Shown in pieces: positions 15,954-25,189 of a stretch of 64,000 bases of DNA. The translations under genes were made by a program, and so were the position numbers. Under the pieces are notes generated by a model. That model saw only the letters and a program-made list of their open reading frames with translations, ran no database searches and was not told the origin of the DNA. The DNA lies in assembly GCA_045613745.1 (NCBI GenBank), contig JAZLBP010000013.1, positions 124,001-188,000 of the forward strand, written 5' to 3'. The number at the start of each line of letters is the position of its first letter. Position 1 is the first letter of the stretch. Source of the stretch: UBA940 sp045613745 (lineage in GTDB: Bacteria > Bacteroidota > Bacteroidia > Bacteroidales > Rikenellaceae).

Positions 15954-16844
15954 ATGGGCAAAAAATTCACACTCATAGCAATGTTTTTTACGTTGGTTGT
16001 TAGCGCGGCAAAGGCCGAGGGCTACACCATCAAGAGTGTTCCGAACGTGCAGTTGGCCGACCACAGATGCTTTGTCAGCAACCCCGACAATCTGCTGTCA
16101 CCCGTCACTGTGGACTCCGTCAATCGTATGCTCTACGCGCTGCGCGACAACGGATTGGCCGAGGTGGCGGTAGTGGTACTCGACAAAGTGTCGGAGGATG
16201 AGGACGCCTACTTCTTTGCACACAACCTGCTCAACCGCTGGGGCGTGGGCGTCGAGGGTGAGGACAACGGCCTTGTGCTGTTCGCCAGCCTTGGACTGCG
16301 CCAGATTCAGATTGAGGTGGGCTATGGATTGGAGGGCAAAATGCCTGACGCGCTCTGCAAGAGGATTATCGACCGAGTAATTGCACCCTACCTGTCGCAG
16401 GGAGATTGGGACAGAGGAATCACCGCAGGCGTGAACGCAATCTATGGCATTCTTACCGAGAATCCGCAATACTTTGTCAAGGCCGAGGATGACGAGACTC
16501 CATTGATTGCCCTGCTGTTGATGGTTGGTGCAATGATTCTTTTCCTAATCACCTTGGCGCTTGCCGAACTACACAGCAGACGTTGCCCCAAGTGCAAGAA
16601 ACATAACGCGATGCAGCGCACCTCGTCGAGAATCATAAACGACACCCTAATCAACCGTACAACGGAGTACACCTTCACCTGTCGTCACTGTGGATACACC
16701 ACCCACCAAGTGGTCAGCACCCCCAAAGTTATCATTACTGGCGGTGGCGGATTTGGCGGCGGAGGCAGCAGCTTCGGCGGTGGTTTCGGAGGAGGCTTTG
16801 GCGGTGGAATGTCGGGTGGCGGAGGTGCCCGCGGAGGTTTTTAG
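15954..16844 (+). CDS. TPM-domain membrane protein (YgcG family) with zinc ribbon and Gly-rich tail
   Basis: The 296-residue protein has, in order: a Sec signal peptide (MGKKFTLIAMFFTLVVSAAKA); a periplasmic TPM domain from about residue 35 to 170, with LAEVAVVVLDKV and IQIEVGYGLEGKMPD; a membrane segment (LLLMVGAMILFLITLALAEL); a zinc-ribbon-like pair of CxxC motifs (CPKC and CRHC); and a Gly/Ser/Phe-rich tail ending ARGGF. TPM proteins are often encoded beside LemA, as here, and some act in envelope or photosystem maintenance; the molecular role is unknown. The zinc ribbon after the membrane helix is probably cytoplasmic. Confidence 0.85.
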   Translation: MGKKFTLIAMFFTLVVSAAKAEGYTIKSVPNVQLADHRCFVSNPDNLLSPVTVDSVNRMLYALRDNGLAEVAVVVLDKVSEDEDAYFFAHNLLNRWGVGVEGEDNGLVLFASLGLRQIQIEVGYGLEGKMPDALCKRIIDRVIAPYLSQGDWDRGITAGVNAIYGILTENPQYFVKAEDDETPLIALLLMVGAMILFLITLALAELHSRRCPKCKKHNAMQRTSSRIINDTLINRTTEYTFTCRHCGYTTHQVVSTPKVIITGGGGFGGGGSSFGGGFGGGFGGGMSGGGGARGGF

Positions 16845-16924
16845 ACGCAGCCTCAAACCGAGCGCTTATACATATTATATATTTAAATAATAAAACAAAA
16901 AAATCTAATAAAACAACAGTAACT

Positions 16925-17506
16925 ATGAAAAAAAGCACAATCATCACAATTGCAGTCATCGCAGTAGTTGCAATTTGGGCCATCAGCGGCTACAACGGAT
17001 TTGTCAAAAAAGAGGAGAATGTCAAGAAGGCGTGGTCGCAAGTCGAGAACCAATACCAACGTCGCAGCGACCTGATTCCCAACCTTGTAGCAACCGTCAA
17101 GGGTTATGCTGCACACGAGAGCGAGACCCTCGAAAGCGTAATTGCAGCACGCTCGGCGGCAACCGCAATTTCGGTCAATGCCGACAATCTGACTGCCGAG
17201 AACATCGCACAATATCAACAAGCACAAGGCCAAGTTGGCGCCGCTTTGGGACGCCTGATTGCCCTGAGCGAGAGCTATCCCAACCTGAAAGCCAACCAAA
17301 ACTTCCTCGAACTGCAAGCACAACTCGAAGGCACCGAAAACCGCATCTCGGTAGAGCGCAAACGCTTCAACGAGGAGGCACAAGCATTCAACACCTCGCT
17401 GCGTAAGTTCCCCAACAACATCATCGGCTCGCTGTTTGGTTTTGAGCAAAAAGCCTACTTCGAGGCAGTCGAAGGCGCAGCCCAAGCCCCCGTCGTAGAA
17501 TTTTAA
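16925..17506 (+). CDS. lemA: LemA family protein
   Basis: The 193-residue LemA protein has one N-terminal membrane helix (residues about 5-22) followed by a long helical domain. The family signature is visible around residues 35-60 (KKAWSQVENQYQRRSDLIPN, then LVATVKGYAAHE) and again at the C-terminus (FNTSLRKFPNNIIGSLFGFE). It lies 80 nt after the TPM gene and 6 nt before the dehydrogenase gene. LemA-TPM pairs are conserved across bacteria; a membrane-linked function with its TPM partner is likely, but the biochemical activity is not established. Confidence 0.92.
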   Translation: MKKSTIITIAVIAVVAIWAISGYNGFVKKEENVKKAWSQVENQYQRRSDLIPNLVATVKGYAAHESETLESVIAARSAATAISVNADNLTAENIAQYQQAQGQVGAALGRLIALSESYPNLKANQNFLELQAQLEGTENRISVERKRFNEEAQAFNTSLRKFPNNIIGSLFGFEQKAYFEAVEGAAQAPVVEF

Positions 17507-17512
17507 ATAGTT

Positions 17513-18313
17513 ATGGCGAATACAGAAAACAAAGGTTGGGCGTTAGTTACGGGTGGAAGTTCGGGCATTGGTCGATGCTACGCCGAGCAGCTCGCCGCCC
17601 AAGGCTACAACATCCTGACTGTCAGCAACCGCGAGGAGGAGAACAACCTTGTGGCCGAGGAGATTGCCAACCGTTATGGTGTGCGCGCAATCGCCCTCTG
17701 CAAAGACCTCTCCGACCCCGATTCGGCCTACGAGTTACACGACTACTGCACGCACGAAGGCTTGGAGGTGGAGATTCTCATCAACAACGCAGGCATACTG
17801 CTTTTTGCCGCGCTCGACAAGACCTCGGACAAGGCCATCGCTACTGCCATAGGTCTGCACATCCACACCCCCACCCTGCTGTGCAAGCTTTTTGGAGAGG
17901 ATATGTGCCACAGAGGTCGCGGCCACATACTCATTATGTCGTCGGCCACGGTGCGCCTTGCCTACCCGACAATCTCGGTCTATAATGCCACAAAGAGCTA
18001 TCTGCGCAACTTTGCCGCCTCGCTGTGGTACGAACTGCGCCACCACGGCGTGAGCGTGACCACGGTCTATCCCGGTGCCATCGACACACCGCTCTATACC
18101 CTCGAAGCACGCTATCGCACTCCGCTGCGTGCGCTGGGTATTATGATGTCGCCCGACAAGCTGGCTCGCAAGGCTCTCGGCCGAATGTTCCGCCGCCGCA
18201 AGAACTACACACCCGGTCTGTTCACCAAAATTGTGGTGCGCATCGCCCCCATCATCCCCGACTGCATAATTCTGTGGATTATGCGTCACCCAAAACTACG
18301 TCATATGTTTTAA
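17513..18313 (+). CDS. short-chain dehydrogenase/reductase
   Basis: The 266-residue protein is a classical SDR with a Rossmann fold. It has the cofactor motif TGGSSGIG at residues 13-20, NNAG in the central strand, a Ser in the IMSSATVRLAYP block and the catalytic pair in YNATKSYLRN (YxxxK). The AVxxR-type cofactor preference cannot be assigned. The C-terminal part (TPLYTLEARYRTPL onward, with a hydrophobic end) suggests a substrate that is lipid-like or membrane-associated, but this is inference. It starts 6 nt after lemA, so it is in the same operon. The substrate is unknown. Confidence 0.9.
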   Translation: MANTENKGWALVTGGSSGIGRCYAEQLAAQGYNILTVSNREEENNLVAEEIANRYGVRAIALCKDLSDPDSAYELHDYCTHEGLEVEILINNAGILLFAALDKTSDKAIATAIGLHIHTPTLLCKLFGEDMCHRGRGHILIMSSATVRLAYPTISVYNATKSYLRNFAASLWYELRHHGVSVTTVYPGAIDTPLYTLEARYRTPLRALGIMMSPDKLARKALGRMFRRRKNYTPGLFTKIVVRIAPIIPDCIILWIMRHPKLRHMF

Positions 18314-18323
18314 TCAAATAACC

Positions 18324-18842
18324 ATGAAGAGATTTTATACACTCGTAGTGGCACTTGTAGCAAGCATCGCCACTCTATCAGCACAAGAGAGCTCAAAAGA
18401 TTGGGGCGTCGGTCTGCACATAGGTATCAACCCCTCATTCGTAGTCCGTTACACGGGTTTGGGTGAGGTCGCAGGCAAACCAATGTACCTTGAAGGACGA
18501 CTCGGCACGCGCAACATTGCCATACCCTTGGACGGAACTGCAATCGCAGCGTGGGAGTGCGTAAAATTCGGCGAGTCACACGTTGGTGACTTCTCGTTCG
18601 ACGCGGGCGTTGCACTCAATGCCGGCGGCATGTCACCCACCGACTTTTGGATTGATGGAGGCGCCTTGCTACGTCTGGACTACACCTTCAAGAAAGCACC
18701 TATTTCGTTGAGTTTCGACTACACTCCGCTCGTAGGCGTTATGTGTGGTTTTGTAACTTGTGTTAACGAGAAATACCACTTCTATTTCGATTGGGAAAGG
18801 ACACTCACAAACTTTGGTCTGTCTTTCACCTACAATTTCTAA
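18324..18842 (+). CDS. small secreted/outer-membrane beta-barrel-like protein, copy 1
   Basis: I do not recognise a named family. The 172-residue protein has a signal peptide (MKRFYTLVVALVASIATLSA) and a body rich in alternating beta-strand patterns. It ends in an aromatic residue (FGLSFTYNF), as outer-membrane barrels do. It is clearly paralogous to the next gene: RYTGLGEVAGKPMYLEGR and VGDFSFDAGVA are nearly identical in both. At about 150 mature residues an 8-stranded barrel is possible. It lies 10 nt after the SDR gene. Confidence 0.75.
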   Translation: MKRFYTLVVALVASIATLSAQESSKDWGVGLHIGINPSFVVRYTGLGEVAGKPMYLEGRLGTRNIAIPLDGTAIAAWECVKFGESHVGDFSFDAGVALNAGGMSPTDFWIDGGALLRLDYTFKKAPISLSFDYTPLVGVMCGFVTCVNEKYHFYFDWERTLTNFGLSFTYNF

Positions 18843-18857
18843 CAATCAACAAGCAGC

Positions 18858-19370
18858 ATGAAACGACTTTGCACCATACTTACAGCCATCGCCATCAGCA
18901 CCATATCACTATCGGCCCAACAACCCACCAAGTGGGCGGTCGGCGTGCGCGGAGGATGCGATGCCGAAGTGATTGTCCGCTACACGGGTTTGGGCGAAGT
19001 CGCAGGCAAACCTATGTACCTCGAAGGGCGTTTTGGTACGATCCTCGCATACGCCGCGGAATTCACTCCGGAGGGAACGGCTATTGCCGCGTGGGAGTGC
19101 GCGAAGTTTGGCGAGTCACAGGTGGGAGATTTCTCGTTTGATGCGGGCGTCGCAGTCAGTGCAGGCGGATGGTCGCCAACCGATTGCTGGGTGTTAGCAG
19201 GCCCGATGATGCGCGTGGACTACACTTTCGACAAAGCCCCCATATCATTGGGATTCGACTGGACTCCCTGCGTGGGTATCCGAAGCGCATCCACCGAAAA
19301 ATTTTCGCCATATTTCACTTGGTCAAGACTGCTATACAGTTTTGCGCTCTCGCTAACATACAATTTCTAA
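18858..19370 (+). CDS. small secreted/outer-membrane beta-barrel-like protein, copy 2
   Basis: This 170-residue tandem paralogue of the previous gene starts 15 nt after it. It has a signal peptide (MKRLCTILTAIAISTISLSA), the shared RYTGLGEVAGKPMYLEGR and EGTAIAAWECAKFGES segments, and the same C-terminal aromatic signature (LSLTYNF). The differences concentrate at the mature N-terminus and in the second half, between the predicted strands. A bidirectional terminator follows directly. Function unknown. Confidence 0.75.
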   Translation: MKRLCTILTAIAISTISLSAQQPTKWAVGVRGGCDAEVIVRYTGLGEVAGKPMYLEGRFGTILAYAAEFTPEGTAIAAWECAKFGESQVGDFSFDAGVAVSAGGWSPTDCWVLAGPMMRVDYTFDKAPISLGFDWTPCVGIRSASTEKFSPYFTWSRLLYSFALSLTYNF

Positions 19371-19372
19371 AC

Positions 19373-19407
19373 AAAAAAGGCTATCCGACGTGGATAGCCC
19401 TTTTTTT
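19373..19407. terminator. bidirectional intrinsic terminator
   Basis: An 8-bp perfect stem GGCTATCC (19379-19386) / GGATAGCC (19392-19399) with a 5-nt loop is flanked by an A run on the left and a T run on the right. It can terminate both the plus-strand barrel-like genes and the convergent minus-strand tsaD. Confidence 0.85.
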
Positions 19408-19429
19408 GTTATTTTCACTCCTATGTGCA

Positions 19430-20443
19430 CTACATTTTAGCAGACGGAGCAATGTCCAACGAAGTAAACTCGCCGCGATTGTAATGATACAAACCAACCA
19501 TCGCAATCATAGCAGCATTATCTGTCGTAAATTTCAGTTCGGGCAGGAAGGCTCGCCATCCGCGACGTTGACAAGCATCGGCCACAGCCTCGCGCAAACC
19601 AGAGTTCGCCGACACACCTCCTGCAATAGCTATATCCTTGATACCGTACTCCTTGGCACACTTGATAAGTTTATTGAGCAGGGTGTCGATAATCGCCTTT
19701 TGGAGCGATGCACACAGGTCGGCCTTATTTTCTTCGATAAAGTTGGGATTTTCCGCAACGTGGTCGCGCAAAGTGTAGAGGAACGAGGTCTTTAAACCAC
19801 TGAAACTATAATCGAATCCATCCACTCGCGGCTTGGCAAAACTAAACTTCGAAGCGTCACCTTCTTTGGCAAGTTTGTCGATGACGGGACCACCGGGATA
19901 GGGCAAACCCATAACCTTGGCACACTTGTCAAACGCCTCGCCCGCAGCATCGTCAATGGTCGTACCGACAATCTCCATTTCGAGGGGGCCGCGCACCACA
20001 GCAAGCTGAGTGTGACCGCCCGAAACCAGCAGACACAGGAACGGGAACGAGGGATGCGGCACTTCGCGGTCGGGCATATCGATGAAGTGCGAGAAAATGT
20101 GACCTTGCAGGTGATTGCACTCCACAAGCGGTATATCTTTTGCGAGCGAGAGTCCCTTGGCAAACGACACTCCAACCAGCAACGAGCCGAGCAGACCCGG
20201 TCCGCGAGTGAAGGCTATGGCGTCGATTTTGTCGGGGGTGATACCCGCCTCCTTGATTGCGGTATCCACAACGGGAATAATGTTCTGTTGGTGCGCGCGC
20301 GAGGCAAGCTCGGGAACAACACCGCCATACTTGACGTGAACTGCCTGACTTGCAATAACATTGCTCAGCAGAACACCATTTCGAATGACCGCCGCAGAGG
20401 TATCGTCACACGACGACTCGATGCCTAAAATCGTGATATCCAT
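19430..20443 (-). CDS. tsaD: tRNA N6-adenosine threonylcarbamoyltransferase TsaD
   Basis: TsaD transfers threonylcarbamoyl from TC-AMP to A37 of ANN-decoding tRNAs, together with TsaB and TsaE. The 337-residue protein has the ASKHA ATPase fold start MDITILGIESSCDDTSAAVI and the iron-binding pair His111 and His115 in NHLQGH. It also has FTRGPGLLGSLLVG and a C-terminal GGVSAN nucleotide-binding loop. Length and motifs are standard. It is transcribed divergently from tamB, with overlapping promoter regions. Confidence 0.97.
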   Translation of the reverse strand: MDITILGIESSCDDTSAAVIRNGVLLSNVIASQAVHVKYGGVVPELASRAHQQNIIPVVDTAIKEAGITPDKIDAIAFTRGPGLLGSLLVGVSFAKGLSLAKDIPLVECNHLQGHIFSHFIDMPDREVPHPSFPFLCLLVSGGHTQLAVVRGPLEMEIVGTTIDDAAGEAFDKCAKVMGLPYPGGPVIDKLAKEGDASKFSFAKPRVDGFDYSFSGLKTSFLYTLRDHVAENPNFIEENKADLCASLQKAIIDTLLNKLIKCAKEYGIKDIAIAGGVSANSGLREAVADACQRRGWRAFLPELKFTTDNAAMIAMVGLYHYNRGEFTSLDIAPSAKM

Positions 20444-20473
20444 AATTGATGTGCGATTAATCGGTTTGGATGC

Positions 20474-20516
20474 TTTGTTTTTTAATGAAAATTATTAACT
20501 TTGTAGGTTGACCTAC
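20474..20516 (+). promoter_or_regulatory. tamB operon promoter with palindrome at the start site
   Basis: TTTG (20474-20477), an 18-bp spacer and TAACTTTG (20496-20503) match the Bacteroidetes promoter consensus. A 6-bp inverted repeat GTAGGT-tg-ACCTAC (20503-20516) overlaps the end of the -7 box and the expected start site, where a regulator could block initiation. The operator role is inference. Confidence 0.7.
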
Positions 20517-20526
20517 GTATGTTTTC

Positions 20527-23500
20527 GTGAGCAAAGTTATAAAAATATTGGCAGGTTTCATATCGGCAGCAGTAATATTGTCGATAATTCTGGTTTTGGT
20601 GGTGTCGCTGGCCTTCACCATACCCGCCGTTCAGACGGGTGTGGCACGCTGGGGAACCGACAAAGCCAGCGAGTGGTTGGGTGCCAAGGTCAGCCTCAGC
20701 AAACTCGGTATAACCTTCCCTCTCACCATCAGCATCGACGACTTCTATGTCGAGGATTATCAGCGCGATACAATGATTTATGTGCGTCACATCGACGTGC
20801 CTGTCAAGATGATTGTACCACGTCCGCTGGTGCTCCATTTCGGCGAAGTACAGCTCTATGACGGAGGTTTTACGCTGCACGAAAACGAACTCGACAGCCT
20901 CAACATCAAAGAGATTGTCAATCGCATAAAATCTGCTCGCAAGGGAGGCGAACGCGCCGATTTCCGACTCGAAATTGACGGAATCCGCGGTTCGAACATC
21001 TACTACAACCAATTCCTGAACCTCGGCGAGTACGACAGCCCCATCGACTACGGCAATATGATTATCCGCCTGGACACCATCAGCCTGGCGGAGTTCAAGG
21101 TTATTAACGATAGTGTGAGAATGAGCCTTCGCACCGCATCGTTCACCGAGCGCAGCGGTTTCCGTGTGGATACCCTCCGCAGCGACGCACTCACCGTACA
21201 CCAAGGCGAGGTGCTGTTGGATGATGTGGGTATCATCAACTCCGACACCCGAATGATTCTGCCCGCAGTTCACCTTGTGGGACGCGATTGGGACACCTAC
21301 CAACACTACATCGACTCGGTGCGAACTCACGTAGTGGCACGAAATTCAACCATCTCGACCCGTTCGCTGGCCTACTTCTCCAACGTATTCAAGGATATGG
21401 ACCTCGTGGCGAGCAACCTCAACTGCTCGACCGATAATCCCCTCCGACGCTACGAGGGCGAGGTAAACAGCGCCAATATCGAGGGTGTAGGTCTGGTGGC
21501 ACACTTCACTTCGAAGGGTCTTCCCGACTTTCCTACCACCATTTGGAACCTCACCGTCGAGAGTGCCAATGCCGACGCCGCAGCCATTCAGTCGCTGGTC
21601 AAGGGTGTCACCCAGAACGAGCTCCCCGCCTCGGTCGTAAAACTGCTTGCGACACAAGGCCGTATGCGTTTGGGCGGCAAGCTCAAAGGCTCTATGGAGG
21701 ATTTTTCGTCGAACATCAATCTATCGACGCTGTCGGGTGTGGCACACATTCACGCCGCGATGAAAAAGCAACGCGAGGGTGGCTACCTTACCGACTACTC
21801 GATTTCGACCACCGACTTCTCTCTCGGTCGCCTGCTGTCCACCCCCAAGATGGGACGCGTAAGTATAGAGGCCTCTTTGAATGGCGCGCTGACAGCCGAG
21901 GGATTCGACGCCGACTACAACCTGTGCGTGGATAGCATACGACTGCTCGACTATACCTACAAGACCATCGCTGCCGAGGGCACCATCGACCGCCGACGCA
22001 TTGATGCGCGAGTGAATAGCAAGGACCCCAACCTGCAGATGGCCTTCGACGGAACAGCCGACTTCAACGCGACCAAACCCAAGTATATGGGCGTGCTGAA
22101 TATGGTGCGTGGCGACTTGGCGGCTCTCGGATTCAATCACCGCGACTCGGTGGCTGTTGTGGCATTCGACGCAATGGCCGATGTGGAGGCTACGGGTTTG
22201 GATGACCTTGCGGGCGAGGCCTACATTGACAATAGTATCTACTACTTCAATGCCGACACTCTGCGTGGTGATCGCCTCACACTGGTGGGTCACAACAACG
22301 ACCAGAGCAAATATCTGAAATTCGACTCGAAGTTTGCCGACGCCGAGTTCCGCAGCCGTCTGTCGTACAAGGAGATTTTGGACTATCTGGGTAGTTTCAT
22401 CGACAACTACCTGCCTCTGTTGGAGACCCAGACACCCAAGCGCAAAAGCGTCCGCACACCCGCACAAGATGACGTGAGCAACTATTCGATGTTGAGCGTC
22501 AAGTGCAAGGATATGCGCAACATCACCCGTTCGATTGCCGAGGGATTGCAGATTGCCGACGGCACATCGTTGCGCTTTATGTTCAACCCCGTAAGCGAGG
22601 AGTTCAGTCTGACCGCCTCGTCCGACTACTTGGAGTACAACGAGATGTTTGCTACGGGACTCAAAATCAATGCCGACAACAAGTACGACTCGCTGGCCCT
22701 GCGTTTGGCCGCAGGCAACCTCTATGTCAAACAACTCTACATCCCCAATCTCCGCGTTCAGGGCGGTGCGCGCAACCACAACCTGAGTCTTTCGACCCGC
22801 TTTGCCAACACCGAGGAGAACTACTCGGCAATGCTCGGTCTGCGCACCTTTATGACCAAGACACGCAACGGACGCGCCGTAGAGGTGTTTGTAACCCCGT
22901 CGCACATCACCAGCGGCGACAAAACGTGGTACATCAACTCGTCGGGTATTGTCTATGACACAGCACGCATCGCAGTCAAGGATTTTATCATTAGTTCGCC
23001 CTCGAAGGGTGGCTTTGGTGCTGCCGACACCGACTCGCTTCGCATCTATGGCGTAGCCTCGCGCAGTGTCAACGACACACTGAGCCTGCGTCTGTCGAAT
23101 ATGGACCTCTCACCTCTGTTGAAGATTGCCCAAACCGTAGGCTACGACATCTCGGCCATCGCAAATGGTCGTGTAGATATGGTGTCGGCTCTGCGCGGCG
23201 GACGTTTGGAGGCCGAGGTTGACATCGATAGTATGAATGTCAGCGGTGTGGATGTAGCCCCCGTACGCATCAGTTCGACTTGGGATATGCAACGTCAAAG
23301 GGTGTTGGTGGGTATGAACAACCGCCGCACAAGTGGCAAGGTGGTGACTGGTTTTTACAGCCCCACCCAGAAGCGTTTCCTTGCGGATGTGACCGCCGAC
23401 AGCATACACCTCTCGCTGCTCGACCCGCTGCTGGGCGACGTGCTGCAAAACACCACCGGCAAGGCCAATGCGCGATTGAGGGTTACGGGTGATTTCTCGG

Positions 23501-25116
23501 GCGAGCGACCCCAAGTCAAAATCAACGGCGTAGCCTCGGCACCCCGCATCGAGACCACAATAAGCTATCTGAATGTACGTTATGGTATGGACAAGGTGAT
23601 GGTCGATTTCAAGGACAACGTGATTTCGCTGCGCCCCAACTTTGCCACCGACAGCCGCGGACAGAGATGTAACCTCGGACTGAACGTCGATTTGAACAAA
23701 CTCAAAAACATCAAGTACCGCATAGACCTGCGCCCCGAAAACCTGATGGTGCTCAACACCACCGCCAAGGAGAATGAGCTCTTCTACGGAACACTCTACG
23801 CCTCGGGAACAGCCACCATCAAGGGCGACAATATGGGAGCTGTGATGACTGCCAAAGCTCGTCCCACGGGTGATTCGCGTTTCTACTTCCCGCTGAACTC
23901 CACCTCGCAGGCTTCAAGCGCATCGTTTGTGAAGTTCATCGACGCCGACAACATCCTGCCCGACAGCACCGACTACCTGCAAAGCAGGCTGATGGCCTAT
24001 GAACGCAAACGCAAACGCATCAACGAGGAGGTAACTCCCTTCCGCCTCGGAATGGATATTGACCTAACACCCGACGCCGAGCTGATTCTGATTATAGACC
24101 CCACAATGGGTGGCGATATGCAGGGACGTGGCGAGGGTAACCTCTCGATTAATATGGACACCTCAACCGACGCATTCACAATGCACGGCGCTGTGACCAT
24201 CGTGGAGGGTGTCTATAACTTTGCTATGCACAATCTGTTTGCCGACAAGAAGTTCCAGATTGAGCCGGGCGGCACCATCACTTGGACGGGCGATCCAACC
24301 GGCGCACTGCTGTCGCTCGAAGCGGTCTATAAGCTCAAAGCGTCACTGGCACCGCTGGCTGCGGGCAACAGCGAGATGCTGCGCGGAAACGTTCCCGTCG
24401 AGTGTAAAATCCGCCTGACCGACGAGCTGATGCAACCCACCATTGCGTTCAGCGTGGATGTGCCGAGTGCCGACCTCGAAATACAGAACGTGGTGGCCAA
24501 CGCAATGACCACACAGGAGATGACCGCAACGCAGTTCTTCTATCTGCTTGCCTTCGGTAGCTTCTACTCCGAGTCGAACGGCGCTAGCGAGTCGCTCAGC
24601 GTAGGCTCGGTAGGTAGTGCTACGGGCTTTGAGTTCTTGTCGAACCAAATCAGCAGTTGGTTGTCGAGCGACCAATACGACATCATCCTGCGCTACATTC
24701 CCAGCAACGAGTTGACGGGTGACGAGTTTGACTTTGGATTCTCGAAGGGCCTTATCAACAACCGCCTGCTGCTCGAAATCGAGGGTAACTATGTCAGCGA
24801 CCGAGCTGCTACGGGTGCCGCCAACAACGCATCCAACCTGTCGGGAGACTTCTTCCTGACGTGGCTGCTGAACCGCTCGGGAAGCCTCAAACTCAAAGGT
24901 TTCTCGCAGACCATTACCCGTTTTGACGAGAACCAAGGTTTGCAAGAGAGTGGTGTCGGCTTGTACTTCAAAAAAGATTTTAACTCTTTGCGCGAACTTT
25001 TTACACGAAAAAACAAGAGAAATCGTAAATTTGCAACCGATTCGGAGCGCGAAAAGGCCTACTTCGACAACCCCGACTACAAGGAGGCCGCACCGCAAAA
25101 CTCCGACAGGCGTTAA
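20527..25116 (+). CDS. tamB: TamB-like translocation/assembly protein (DUF490)
   Basis: TamB-like proteins are very large periplasm-spanning beta-helical bridges anchored in the inner membrane; they move lipids or help insert outer-membrane proteins. The 1529-residue protein has one N-terminal membrane helix (about residues 8-30) and a long repetitive beta-rich body. Its conserved C-terminal DUF490 region (about residues 1150-1470) contains INMDTSTDAFTMHGAVTIVE and IEPGGTITWTGDPTGA. The chosen start is GTG (MSKVIKIL), 24 nt after the -7 box. A short charged tail follows the conserved domain. tamA is not adjacent; exbB, exbD and a tonB-like gene follow. Confidence 0.93.
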   Translation: MSKVIKILAGFISAAVILSIILVLVVSLAFTIPAVQTGVARWGTDKASEWLGAKVSLSKLGITFPLTISIDDFYVEDYQRDTMIYVRHIDVPVKMIVPRPLVLHFGEVQLYDGGFTLHENELDSLNIKEIVNRIKSARKGGERADFRLEIDGIRGSNIYYNQFLNLGEYDSPIDYGNMIIRLDTISLAEFKVINDSVRMSLRTASFTERSGFRVDTLRSDALTVHQGEVLLDDVGIINSDTRMILPAVHLVGRDWDTYQHYIDSVRTHVVARNSTISTRSLAYFSNVFKDMDLVASNLNCSTDNPLRRYEGEVNSANIEGVGLVAHFTSKGLPDFPTTIWNLTVESANADAAAIQSLVKGVTQNELPASVVKLLATQGRMRLGGKLKGSMEDFSSNINLSTLSGVAHIHAAMKKQREGGYLTDYSISTTDFSLGRLLSTPKMGRVSIEASLNGALTAEGFDADYNLCVDSIRLLDYTYKTIAAEGTIDRRRIDARVNSKDPNLQMAFDGTADFNATKPKYMGVLNMVRGDLAALGFNHRDSVAVVAFDAMADVEATGLDDLAGEAYIDNSIYYFNADTLRGDRLTLVGHNNDQSKYLKFDSKFADAEFRSRLSYKEILDYLGSFIDNYLPLLETQTPKRKSVRTPAQDDVSNYSMLSVKCKDMRNITRSIAEGLQIADGTSLRFMFNPVSEEFSLTASSDYLEYNEMFATGLKINADNKYDSLALRLAAGNLYVKQLYIPNLRVQGGARNHNLSLSTRFANTEENYSAMLGLRTFMTKTRNGRAVEVFVTPSHITSGDKTWYINSSGIVYDTARIAVKDFIISSPSKGGFGAADTDSLRIYGVASRSVNDTLSLRLSNMDLSPLLKIAQTVGYDISAIANGRVDMVSALRGGRLEAEVDIDSMNVSGVDVAPVRISSTWDMQRQRVLVGMNNRRTSGKVVTGFYSPTQKRFLADVTADSIHLSLLDPLLGDVLQNTTGKANARLRVTGDFSGERPQVKINGVASAPRIETTISYLNVRYGMDKVMVDFKDNVISLRPNFATDSRGQRCNLGLNVDLNKLKNIKYRIDLRPENLMVLNTTAKENELFYGTLYASGTATIKGDNMGAVMTAKARPTGDSRFYFPLNSTSQASSASFVKFIDADNILPDSTDYLQSRLMAYERKRKRINEEVTPFRLGMDIDLTPDAELILIIDPTMGGDMQGRGEGNLSINMDTSTDAFTMHGAVTIVEGVYNFAMHNLFADKKFQIEPGGTITWTGDPTGALLSLEAVYKLKASLAPLAAGNSEMLRGNVPVECKIRLTDELMQPTIAFSVDVPSADLEIQNVVANAMTTQEMTATQFFYLLAFGSFYSESNGASESLSVGSVGSATGFEFLSNQISSWLSSDQYDIILRYIPSNELTGDEFDFGFSKGLINNRLLLEIEGNYVSDRAATGAANNASNLSGDFFLTWLLNRSGSLKLKGFSQTITRFDENQGLQESGVGLYFKKDFNSLRELFTRKNKRNRKFATDSEREKAYFDNPDYKEAAPQNSDRR
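20532..20539 (-). promoter_or_regulatory. possible tsaD promoter inside the tamB 5' end
   Basis: On the minus strand this reads TAACTTTG, matching the -7 consensus, 89 nt upstream of the tsaD ATG. It lies within the first codons of tamB. I see no clear -33 TTTG at the right distance, so confidence is limited. Confidence 0.4.
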
Positions 25117-25189
25117 CCCAATCGCTCAACACACAGATTATCAGAGAACTACACTTGAAAATATAACTAAAAATAATAATTAAAAAACT

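Noticed and set aside
15773..16003. A 76-codon plus-strand frame in the rpsL upstream region
   Set aside because: It is lysine-rich and low in complexity, overlaps promoter elements and the start of the TPM gene, and has no homology I recognise.
16735..16844. Gly-rich repetitive coding at the end of the TPM gene, considered as a tandem DNA repeat or frameshift
   Set aside because: The frame is intact to the stop and Gly/Phe-rich tails are common in TPM proteins.
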